In this document: piece after piece, positions 21,550 through 31,998 of the stretch
Numbering within the stretch: the first letter of the stretch is position 1
Layout of the letters: each line of letters opens with the position of its first letter
Source of the DNA: Rutidosis leptorrhynchoides
Lineage: Eukaryota; Streptophyta; Magnoliopsida; Asterales; Asteraceae
NCBI RefSeq assembly: GCF_046630445.1
Contig: NC_092338.1
Coordinates: forward strand, 344,725,501 to 344,789,500
Direction of reading: 5' to 3'
DNA length: 64,000 nt
Notes under the pieces: model-generated
Databases searched by the model: none
What the model saw: only the letters and a program-made list of their open reading frames with translations
Told to the model about the DNA's origin: nothing
Made by a program: the position numbers and the translations under genes

Positions 21550-21845
21550 AATAATGATAATATTTTCCCGAACGGCAATATCGGCATTACTCAGAGGGAC
21601 TTAAGTACTTAACCACATTTGCGATCATATGCCACACCTCACACACGTAAGGAAGAAACCTAATTCACAACGATGTTGGCAGTACCATCGAATGTTTGGA
21701 AAACCCCCCGAGACCTTTCCAAATCCCATTAAAGTTGGCATTACCATCAAAGGTTGTAATTCCCGCTTGGAGCGAGAATCGAACATGGGTTGAAAGTACC
21801 CCAAATCTCACCTCATACCACTCAAGGCAAGGCTTCAGTAGTATA
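21550..21845 (-). mobile_element. tRNA-derived SINE-like copy
   Basis: On the minus strand a tRNA-type A-box-like region (GCCTTGAGTGGTATGAGG) is followed by a B box (CATGTTCGATTCTCGC) at the usual distance. The body continues about 200 bp toward 21550. Ends are approximate. Confidence 0.45.
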
Positions 21846-21887
21846 ATAATGATAAACTTTTGTTGATCTACCTTTGACTTACTTCAG

Positions 21888-22105
21888 TGGTAGTCGAAGC
21901 ACGCAGGCTTACCTGAGTGACAACCAAGTTGTCAATGAACCACACCACCCGGGTTCAATTTCCGACTATGTCAAATTATTTAAAAAAGAGTGTGATTAGA
22001 TGATGCACATAATGTGCAATTATCCCGGTACCAGATCGTGCGCTCGGCAGGTTTGATTTGGAGAAGTTTACCCTATATTGAGGAGAGTGGGGGGGGGGGG
22101 GGGGG
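21888..22105 (+). mobile_element. tRNA-derived SINE-like copy
   Basis: CTTACCTGAGTGACAA (A-box-like) is followed by the B box GGGTTCAATTTCC at about 21953. It is followed by a poly-G run (about 22090-22106). Ends are approximate. Confidence 0.4.
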
Positions 22106-22504
22106 TGCGTGTTTATAGACAAGTTTTTTTTTCTGACAAAAAAATATATTGATAATATTGATATTTTATTTATATATTTATTTAATTGCGCTAAAATGAA
22201 ATATATTTAGATATAGATTAAAAATATATTTATTTTTAATTGGACTAAAATGAAATATATTTATTTTTAATTGGGCTATATTAAAATATAATTTTGATAT
22301 TTTATTTACATATGTATTTAATTAGTCTAAAATGAAATATGTTTAGTTTTACATATTTAGATTTGCATTAAAATACATTTATTTTCATATGCATTCTAAA
22401 AATATATTTATTTACATAGTTAGAGTTAGATTAACTTTAAAGTGAGATTTTTAATTGGGTTAAAATAAAATATAAATTTTAAGTTGAAGGGTCTCAATAA
22501 AAAA

Positions 22505-22655
22505 AAATACAACAAGGGCTTTTGGCACAACGGTATCGAAGAGTCTTTGACTTTGAGGTCACGGGTTCGAGTCATGTCTAAAATATTATTCATGTAAAAT
22601 TATCTAAGATGCGTGAGTTTAACGTTCTAAAGAATTGAAAAAAAAAGACAAATAA
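22505..22655 (+). mobile_element. tRNA-derived SINE-like copy with A-rich tail
   Basis: TTTTGGCACAACGGTATCGA (A-box-like) is followed about 30 bp later by the B box GGGTTCGAGTC and ends in A-rich sequence (AATTGAAAAAAAAAGAC). This is the most convincing of the three SINE-like copies. Confidence 0.5.
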
Positions 22656-24027
22656 AAAAAATCTCTATCTTATCTTCAAATTCACATCTCCACCTCTCCG
22701 AGCTCACCTGCAGTTTTAGATTATGATACTCCGTATCTAAATTTTTTCCATTAAAACACTCTTATACCACTTGTTACGCAACATTAAAAAGGTGTTAGAT
22801 ACCACGATTGTCATTTTTGACGCCCTCAACGTCTGTTACGAGACATCAAATCCAACGCCCAGGGCATTAGTTGAATTCTAAATGGGCAAATGTGACAAAG
22901 TGTAATCCAGGTGGCACGAAATGATCAGCTAGTGTAAACTAGAAGTTGGCAACAACTACTAATTTTCTTGTTTTTTCTTTTTTTAATTTTCCATTCTTAT
23001 TATGAACATCTAAACTATTATAAGTTTGTTCACACAACTACTCTCAATCTCTCATATTCTTTTACGTAAAATATCCAAAAAAAATTATGTTATTGGAGTC
23101 ATACGATTATTTGACGATACACCGATTTCATTCAAAATTATGTGAGTCAATCTTCTCAAACCAATAATAGCACAACATTTCACATAATCACACAAGTAGA
23201 TATATCTTAGTACAATAGTACAGAGTTAAATAATGAAATAATTAATTACTTAAATAATTAAGTACTTAAATAATTAATTATTTTGAATGTGGTACTTTCG
23301 GTAGGATACTAGTATTTTCTCCGTTTAGTACCCGGTCCCAATATCGACATAACGAGTAATGGAACGGCCCGCGTGTTGCTGCTGGTGCGTTCGAGCAGCT
23401 GTGGTTTCATAGATGTTTAGTTAGGGTTATAGTCTAATATTATTCGATACCTTTAGTGTTTGTTTATTGCACAACATTATTTATTTTCATGAACAAAATG
23501 ACAACGACAATTGTCTTGTTTATTTTGTTACATATAGGGAATGTATTGCCGCAATTCTTTTTCTTGGAGATCTCTGTCTCCATTTTCTGGAAACAACATT
23601 CTTTTTGTGGTTGTCTTAGTTCTATGTTCTTCATGCTTGGTGGTATAGGTGTTGCACTTATTGTGCTTGTTATTTATATCTTTTCACCTACATTTTGAGA
23701 GAAGTTGTATTGTGTTCGCTCCGCTTTATATTTTAAACATAATTTCATTATTTTATGAAAATTATATGCATATCGACATCGTTCAAAACCTATATATATT
23801 TTGTCCTATTTTTATTATCTGTATTCCCTTTTGAGATATGTCAAATTAATTGTTATAAATAATTAGCACAACTTATAATCGAAGAAGCTAATAAAAATAT
23901 ATTTGGTAAGAGACTAAAAAAAAGCTTCTGAAAATTTTTAGTACTTTTTACTTTACAATTGCCCATTAATACTTTTTACTTACATTTTTGTTTTACATGT
24001 ATAATGTAAGGATGTAAATGAACTTTA

Positions 24028-24060
<33 letters not shown>

Positions 24061-24093
24061 CTATTTATAAAAGTTGATTATTAATTTAAAGCA
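22656..24093. other. intergenic AT-rich stretch, no gene supported
   Basis: A palindromic AATTAATTA/TAAGTACTTAA cluster is at about 23225-23282 and an ATT microsatellite at about 24028-24060. An open frame at 23456-23698 codes for 80 mostly hydrophobic residues with two possible membrane segments, but it has no upstream gene structure or family I recognise. Confidence 0.5.
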
Positions 24094-24384
24094 ACTTAAA
24101 AGTCAAGTGATATGTTACTAAATGAGATTCAATTGAAGAGCTACGAATGGATTTCAAAGAGGGGAAAAAATGCAAAATCGAATGGCATCAATGGTTGATA
24201 AATCCTAGTTATTATTGTGGAATAGACCAACATAGAAATGGCATAGGCTAATTCTATAAAACTTGTAACTATGTCGTGAGTAATAAATTGTAAATAGCTA
24301 GTGATGTATTGTGAGGCATCCTTATATGCATTGTACATTCTATAGTGTTAATAAAAATTGTTGGCTTTTCAAAAAAAAAAAAAA
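24094..24384 (+). mobile_element. retroposed sequence with poly-A tail (LINE 3' end or processed transcript)
   Basis: It ends GTTGGCTTTTC followed by 14 A. The flanks TTAAAGCAACTTAAAA (about 24080) and TTAAATCAACTTAAAA (about 24387) look like a diverged target-site duplication. The ending resembles plant LINE 3' tails. No coding sequence is visible. Confidence 0.45.
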
Positions 24385-24811
24385 ATTAAATCAACTTAAA
24401 AATGAATAACAGACTATTAAATTGGGATGGAGGAGTATTTTTTAAATTTTTATAAAAATGTTATATTTTATTAATTATTAAAAACTACATATGATACTTG
24501 TATATTAAATATTCAAATTATGAATTGAAAGGGGGAAAAAATACACTTGTAGAGGTTTGATGTTTGCTCAAATACACAATATTATAAAAAAAAAAAAAAT
24601 GAAAAAAATTAAACAATATTCAACAAAGATTGGCAACTAAACCCGCTAGGCCAATTGTCAACATGTATTAAACCTCTCTAAACTGTCATGTATATAAATT
24701 TTTAGTTTACAAAAAGTTAATATCGTTTTTAGAAGTTAAACGACTAAAACTCGGTATTCACTTATTTAGTATAATATATAATATAAAAATATACTATAAT
24801 ATAATTAGATT

Positions 24812-25640
24812 TAATCAAGATGGAAACACTTTTTTGGGGAAAGTGGCGGGAAGTAAAATTTTTTCGTTCTTTTCGAAATTTTTTTTTCAGGAAACAAGAT
24901 CACATGAAAATATGAACATTTAAAAAAGACACTTTGTGATGAGTGTTATTATTTTGGCGAGATAACACTCGAAGAAAAAAAAAAATGAAAACATGCATCA
25001 TGTGTAATGTTTTTTTGCTGAGTTTCTTTTTTAGGATTTAAAAATTAGGGTTTTGTAATTAGGGTATAGAAATTAGGGTTCAATAAATAAGGGTTTAGCT
25101 ATTAGGGTTTAGAAAGTATGATTTAGGGTTTAGAAATTAAGATTTAGGGTTTACAAATTAGGGTTTAAATTGAATTTATAACACGAACGGTTTAGAGTTT
25201 AGGGTTTAGGGTTTTGGGTTTATGGACTAAACCCAAAACACTAAACTCTAAACCCTAAACTCTAAATCAGGCTAAATTTTGAAAGAAAAACTTCATATAA
25301 GATGAAAGAAAACAACGTTTCAAAAATATTGGACTAAACCCAAAACACTAAACTCTAAACCCTAAACTCTAAATCGGGCTAAATTTTGAAATAAAACTTC
25401 ATATAAGATGAAAGAAAACAACGTTCCAAAAATATTATTATGAATAATATTACTCATGATGAATGTTATCAATTATTTCTTCGATCGTTTTCCCGCATAA
25501 ATAATAACATTCATCACAAAGTGTCTTTTTAAATGTTCATATATTCACCTAAACTTGATGTCTGAAAAATTTTTTTCGAAAAAAACGAAAAAAATTTACT
25601 TCCCCCACTTTCTCTCAAAAAAGTGCTCCACTCTTGATTA
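24812..25640. mobile_element. 829-bp element with about 160-bp terminal inverted repeats (MULE-like)
   Basis: 24812-24970 and 25480-25640 are inverted copies, starting TAATCAAGA and ending TCTTGATTA. Inner blocks match as well, for example AAGACACTTTGTGATGA and its complement. The centre contains many TTAGGG/TTTAGGG and CCCTAAA words and a 107-bp tandem duplication. Long TIRs without coding sequence fit a non-autonomous Mutator-like element, but no 9-bp target duplication was found. Confidence 0.6.
25224..25436. repeat. 107-bp tandem duplication inside the inverted-repeat element
   Basis: Copies at 25224-25330 and 25331-25436 both begin GGACTAAACCCAAAACAC and end CAAAAATATT. They differ by a few substitutions and one A. 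Confidence 0.88.
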
Positions 25641-27072
25641 TGACCCATAATATAATAATCTCATAATTATATTCACTTATTTAGATTACATCTTGCTAAT
25701 TAAAAAACTGTTTTACTTTATAATTCTTTAATCTATAGTGATCATTATAGATATGCAGCACCAGGCATACGTAAAAAAGTTGGAAAAAAAAAAAAAAAAA
25801 AAAAAAAATCTTAATCATTCAACAAAGATCTGAGAAATACATTACTAGTGTGGTGAGATTTTAAAACTTGGCAACTAAAAAACTTATACTCCGTATACAT
25901 TAAAATCCATAAGTGAAGAATAGCATGCAATAGCATGATACTTTTTGGAGAGGGTTAGCCATCTCACGAGGAGCCAAGGTGTAAAGATAATATCAAATTA
26001 TGGATATAAACTTTAGCAGCTCCATTTTGACATGTTATACCAAACAAAATGCAAGATACCATATGATAAATGTCATATTACATGGTGGCTTTTTTATTTT
26101 TGTAGCATCACACCAAACTTCGAGCTGTAGTAAAAAAAATAGAACTATTACAATACAACACTAAAAATGATACTTATATAATAGTTTTAATTACTTATTT
26201 CAGTATGTGAGTTGATTTTCTTTTTGATTGTTATAAGCTTGTATAATATTGTACGGAGTAAATTTTTTTTTATCTCAGTACAAAAACGGGTACAATATCA
26301 CTTTTTTTTTTTTGGGTAAAGAGTACAATATCACTTTTTACCATACCGGTACTGGAATCGTAACGATACCAAACCGATTTTAATAGTACGGTATTCGGTA
26401 CTAAAGTTACAGTAAAAAGGATAGCGGTATCTGTATCAACCGATTCGGTACAGTTCAATACCGGTACAATATCACGTTCATCCCTAATTTCTTTAGACGT
26501 GAAGTGAATGGGTTATGGAATCTATTTTTTTTCTTAAAAGCAGGAAGGAAGATACTCCACGAAATGAATCAATCGATTACTTTATTTATTATTTATGCTA
26601 AACTTTTATCACAATAAATACTGTAATAAATAATTCTAATAATTTGTACATAGTTGTTAATAAAATGTAGAAAGTGGACAGTCCTTTTAAACAAAAGTTA
26701 ATCACTTTTTAAACGCCTTTGTGGGTAATATAAAAACTTTTCTTTTTGCAACTTTTCTCCCACCTTTTTATATGCTTTCTTTTACATATATTGAGATGAA
26801 ATTAGTTTAATATCCCGATCGAAATATTATTGCATAAATTCTACCAGGTGGCTACGAAATAAAGTAAATAACTGAGTTGTAATCATGCAAAACAGAGAGA
26901 TAGATTCTGGTTCTTGAACTAGTTTACAACTTTTGTTTTCTTCATTGTCGACAGTTTGATCCGGAGAATTGAAGTAGTAGGAAATTGAGGATGTTATGGG
27001 AATAATTAATTATTCATATTTGGTTTATATTATTCGTAAATAAAGAATTTTTCATAACGAGTTACTAGTAAG
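25641..27072. other. intergenic AT-rich stretch, no gene supported
   Basis: It holds a poly-A run (about 25783-25808) and a patch of repeated CGGTA/TACCG words (26280-26480). Similar CGGTA words recur at 27560-27720. The minus-strand ORF at 26270-26458 is composed of these words and is not a gene. Confidence 0.5.
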
Positions 27073-27549
27073 TGATATATCCACCACTATTTTTACTACA
27101 TCCACTATCAAATTGTGCATTAATATATTGTATCGTACAATCTGTTAAGTTGATAGAAGGAAATAGCCTATTCGCAACTTCCTTTGGCGGGTACAATAAC
27201 CTTCCTTGATCCCTTTGGAAATTCCCAACACTTCTCACCTCCGCTCCCTCAAAAGAGAAAGAGAGAAACTGTGAAACTAAGTGATTTCTTACTCTTCCAA
27301 TAAGAAGTAACCCATCCAATGGTATTTAACATCCAAAAAACTGCCAAATAAGAAAAAGGAAGGGAACTTCTCACCGAAGGAGGCAGTAGGAATGAAGGAG
27401 GAGCAGAGCGGAGAATCTTTTTGGATTCCAGCCGAGAAGACTAGTAAAAGGAAGGATCAAGAATGTTATCTGAACTTGGCGGGCATTCTTTCCAGCCTGA
27501 CTCATGTACAGCTATGGTGGATCTAGTAAAAATAGCGGTGGATATATCA
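27073..27549. mobile_element. 477-bp inverted-repeat element with unfamiliar cargo
   Basis: 27073-27108 and 27514-27549 are inverted copies matching at 33 of 36 positions (TGATATATCCACC at each outer end). The interior (27109-27513) is less AT-rich, with purine-rich runs such as GGAAGGGAACTTC and GAAGGAGGAGCAGAGCGG unlike the surroundings. Cargo origin is unknown; an organelle-derived insert is one possibility. No clear target duplication. Confidence 0.55.
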
Positions 27550-27906
27550 TTAGGGATAAGATACATACTAATACCGAATCGAACTGTACCGATCTCGAAA
27601 GTACTGAAATCGAATTGCTCAAAACTTATACTGAATATCGAACCGAACTATGAAAACGGTACCGATTATGTACCTACCGGTTTTTACGGTATTATACCGA
27701 AAGGAACCGAAATAAAAATTGATATCAGTATGTCTCTTATTAACCTTGGTTTTCTAAAATCAATACCGTCTATTATTAGACTATTTTTAACGATGATGGT
27801 GCGACTGAATCTGATGGGGGGTTTCATAAGGTATACCGATGATGTAGCAAATGTGATGAGAAAAAGGTAAATAGTAAGGAGGAGGTGATGGAACGTGATG
27901 AGGAGT
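27550..27906. other. intergenic, CGGTA-rich
   Basis: The CGGTA/TACCG words seen at 26280-26480 recur here. Open frames on both strands follow these words and are not supported as genes. Confidence 0.5.
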
Positions 27907-27911
27907 AGGTC

Positions 27912-30900
27912 TATAACAATCCGATTTTTTCCGTTAAATACTAGACGATCGTTAGTTAAATCATACGATTTTCCTACGCCGAATTTTAAAAAAAAAATAC
28001 ATTTAGGAATATTAACGGTGATTACTTGAACTCTACTTGTTGGTTGTGTGAATTCATAATTGATCCTTAGAGGAATACTAGAATTAAAATGCGTGACATA
28101 TCTTAGAATAACATGCTTCGGTTTATGAAGTGCAAAAAATACGGTACGGTTATGAAAACTTCTGATAACATCTTTCGAGACAACGAAAAACACGGATAAC
28201 GTTCTAATAATTACTTTTTTATAATTATTAAATTTAAAAATATATTTAATTTATTAGAATTAAAATAAAATAAAAACCTGAGAATATCATCTAACGCTCG
28301 GGTAACGTCCCAACTTTACGGTTTCGGTTATCGACACTAGGCAACGAAACAAATGATAATTCACTTTTAATAATTATTATATATAATTATTATGTTTTAA
28401 AAATACTTTAATTATTAGAATGTTTTTATAAATTAAAAGCGCTTCAAATTCGTTAAACGTTCAGTTAACGTTCCGGTTTGTGGTTTCGGTTAACGATACC
28501 TAACGGGCTACACAAGTAATGCATCAAATGGTCAAAATAAGCCCAAATACTTCCCTCTAAGCCATAACGGCCAAATTTTACCCTCCCATGCCCATTTGAT
28601 TTAATTTTTGGGCCATATGTGTAATTAGTCCATACTTAAACATAATTAAACCTCCATTTGGTTAAACCACACAAACACGTACACTCCCTTCCTCCCACAT
28701 GCGATTGATAGCAGCCCCAAACACCACATCCATCACCATTTTTCAAGGTCTGAATCACTATCAAAAGTTACTTGTTTTCTTTTGTTCCTTTGTGATAAAA
28801 CGTTCTCCATCCTTCCCTGTACGATTTGGTGTATCTAATTGATTTCTTTAGGGTAAAACTTTTCAAACCGTAGAACTTAAATTCATATTTTTATTAATAT
28901 TCATAGTGTATTGTTGCTGGTGATCATGTCCATAACCAATTGTATGCATTTTGTTACTCGATTTAATCGTTAAACGTCCGCACATGCTACTTTTATAGAA
29001 CCACGAATTTAATCTGAACCAAACTGATTTTTCAATGATAAATAATGTTAACTTTATGCATATTTGGATTGCTATCAAAAAAATATTAAGTTTGCATGTA
29101 GATAACGATTGGTTTCGATAAACGATTAGAAAGATGCATGCAATTAGGGTTTTGTTATAAATTCGTGATGTTTCTGATTTTTATGTGATAACATGATGTT
29201 CTACTAATCATAATATGCTCACTATTGAATAGCTTTTGAAAAATTATAAATTTTACGTTTAGATATCGCAGATTTTCGATTTACGGATCGAAAGTTAGGA
29301 TTAAAACGATTTCGGTAAGATGATGTGTGAAATTAATTGATGTTCTACTGATTATAATATGCTCACTATTGAATAGATTTCTAAAAATTATTATTTTTAC
29401 GTTTAGATATTGCATGTTTTCGATTTACGGATCGAACGTTAGGATTAAAACGGTTTCGGTAAGATGATGTGTGAATTAATTTGCTGGAATTGCATGCTTG
29501 AGAATTAAATCATGAGATGTTAATAAATTAATTCCTTATGAAAAACTAATAAGTTTTCACCTAGATATTGCGTGATATTAATTTGTAAAACTCAAGTTAT
29601 GAAAAAGACAACGTTTTCTAAGAATTACTCGACTTTTGCATGAACAAAATGTGATTGTGACTAACTGGTAATATGAATCACCATGATTTCCTGGAATATG
29701 AACTAAAATATGATTAGGAAGACATTCTAAATGGTGAAATATTGATTTGTTGTGTTATGAGGTAATGCTTTACAAGATAACATGCTTCCGAAAATTCTTT
29801 GAAAACTGAAGGACTGACTTGCACGAATAAACTGTACCAATTTTCTAAACTAGAACTTATCATATTTTTACATTAAGTGGATGAACTTGTCTGAAAAATT
29901 CTCCAATTGGCCTTGTAGTGTTTTATGCTCTGACTGCGTGTGCAGAAACTGAAGTAGTGAAAATTGTATGTATCTTGAGTTCTAGAAATCGTATGATAGC
30001 ATGGTTGGACTTTTTAGAAAGCTAATAACCTAAGATACTGATATGGAAAGAATAACTTTACCATGTTGTGTACTTTGTGATTTATTTGCATTCATTTGCG
30101 TGTCGTGTGCATGAACCCGTATGATAAATTTACTAAAAACACCGAAACGATAAACAGAAGTCTGAAACTTGTTATTTAACCTTGTTTGACCATGTTGACC
30201 ATATTGACCGAGTTCCAATTTTCTTGAATTTTTTGACCTTGTTTGACTATATTGACCGATTTTGGCTTTTCTTGACTTGCTTTGACTTGTGCTGTCTGAT
30301 TGTTGACTTTTACCGTATTTCGAGTCGGACTTGAGCATTAGGATAACGTATACACTATGGGCTGACCTAGTGTGACAAGATAATTTATTTTAAAAATCTA
30401 AATTTTTAGTTTGCATATCACGGTAGCTACCGTCCAGTTTACTTATGTGCGATTATTTCGTTGCCGAGCATTCTAAGGTGAATCTTAAGTCCCATTTTAC
30501 TTTTACTTTTGGAATGAGAATACATGCTGATTTCTAAATTATTTTACGCTTTAGACAAGAGTACTAAATCTTTATACACATGAGTTGATTCCTAAAAATC
30601 CATTAGATTGAATACTTTAGTTACTTGGTAAGCGCAAATCGTAAGAACATATCTGTTAGGTTTGACGAGCCTCACCCTACATACTGCGGTGCTTATTACT
30701 TCTTATAACGTACACCGAGGAAAGTGTATATTTAGATAGGGTAAAATAAAATTCATAGGATACTATGTGTGGAGTTAAGATTTGTATTCAAGTGCTCATG
30801 ATAGTATATATACTTTTACAACTATTTTGTATGAAATCTCGTGGTGTAACATTGATAATTGATTACTGCTTACTAATAACTTAAACCTGTTGATTCACCA

Positions 30901-31242
30901 ACATTTTTTTGACGTCTTTTGCATGTTATTCTCAGGTCCATAGCCGATTAGCTTCCGCTAATACTAGAAGGTGCATAACATGCTAGCTGGAGTCAACCAT
31001 GATTTTCTTTATAGACATTATCATCCATTCGCATTTCAAATTATTTCAAATATTATTACTGTTGGTTATTTATTTCAAATACTGTCAGTTTTTACTTGTG
31101 ATTGAGACTTGTTTAAAGTCAAATGTTTTGGAATAAAATATATGCGAATGTTTTTGAAAAACGTCTCATATAGAGGACGTGACTGTTACTGTGGGACCCG
31201 ATGATTAACGTGCTGTCAAATGGAATTTGGCCGGGTGTTATA
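27912..31242 (+). repeat. solo LTR, 3331 bp, chromovirus-like, flanked by AGGTC
   Basis: It starts TATAACAATCC and ends GTGTTATA, so the termini are TATAAC and GTTATA. AGGTC is present on both sides (27907-27911 and 31243-31247), a 5-bp target duplication. There is no PBS after it and no internal region, so it is a product of LTR-LTR recombination. The end portion (GAATTTGGCCGGGTGTTA) resembles Tekay-type LTR ends. The canonical TG..CA is changed to TA..TA by one transition at each end. Confidence 0.8.
30186..30308 (+). promoter_or_regulatory. dense W-box cluster in the solo LTR
   Basis: TTGAC[CT] occurs nine times on the plus strand: 30186, 30195, 30204, 30233, 30243, 30252, 30272, 30282 and 30303. 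W-boxes bind WRKY transcription factors in plants. Function here is inferred from the motif only. Confidence 0.6.
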
Positions 31243-31531
31243 AGGTCCCACCCTTTATTATTAATGCTTGAATATGATGTGTCCTCTTTATTTTTTAAGT
31301 TTGAATCTAAATGTTCCACCTCTTCTACACGTCACCCTTTTCATTATGTGATGGCATTAATCACACTACACTTTTTCTAGTCCATCAAACCGGTTAATGG
31401 TGACATGATTTATTAACTGAATACCCCTAGCGAGCAGCTAGAAAAGGCCACAAAACATAATTACAATCCATTGAACATTACAAAAGCTTCACGAGCCAAC
31501 CATCTCACTGAACATTACAATTACAATGGTC

Positions 31532-31998
31532 TCAATTACAAAACCAATTATAAGCAAAATAACAAATTGAATCGAATAGAAGCCCCTTCTTCATTATGGG
31601 TGTTGCGAAGATAATTTCATTTCTATATCTCCAAATACGCCAAACGGTGGAAGCAACGAACACGTATAGCTTATTTTCAATCTCTGACGTAGCATGTCAA
31701 GCGCCGAATCACGATATCCATTTGGACCATGCGATGACATTTCGGCCAATGAACTTCCACCCAAGTCTGGACTTAACCTACAAAACAAACGACATCGAGC
31801 AACCAAAATATAAGTGGTCAATCGATTCGACCCTACAATTACACATGACGCAAATAATATCCTTGATTTTCATACCTCTCTTTGGGACATTCATTCTTGA
31901 CAGGAGCCTATCCAAAGCCAATCTCCAAATAAGAATATTAACCTTACGATGAACAAATTTTACCCATATAGTCTTGTGTTCAGCACTAGATAACGTGC
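31532..31998 (-). pseudogene. LINE C-terminal fragment with RT zinc-binding domain (zf-RVT)
   Basis: Read on the minus strand from 31998, the protein shows WVKFVHRKVNILIWRLALD, then CVMCNCRVESIDHLYFGC, the zinc-binding cluster of plant LINE reverse transcriptases. After frameshifts it continues with VWRIWRYRNEIIFATP and ends at TGA (31532-31534). The 5' part is cut off exactly at 31999 where the Athila-2 LTR starts, so Athila-2 landed in this LINE copy. The plus-strand ORF over the same region is a shadow. Confidence 0.75.

Noticed and set aside
23456-23834. Two overlapping hydrophobic ORFs that might be a small membrane protein
   Set aside because: AT-rich DNA rich in T gives hydrophobic translations by chance; no gene structure or recognised family.
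25040-25260. Telomere or subtelomere end
   Set aside because: Words are degenerate, in both directions and bounded by inverted repeats of a mobile element.
27684-28193. 169-codon minus-strand ORF
   Set aside because: It crosses the start of the solo LTR at 27912 and the CGGTA-rich patch, so it joins unrelated sequences.
31596-31952. 118-codon plus-strand ORF
   Set aside because: It is the shadow of the minus-strand LINE fragment, which has the zinc-binding motif.
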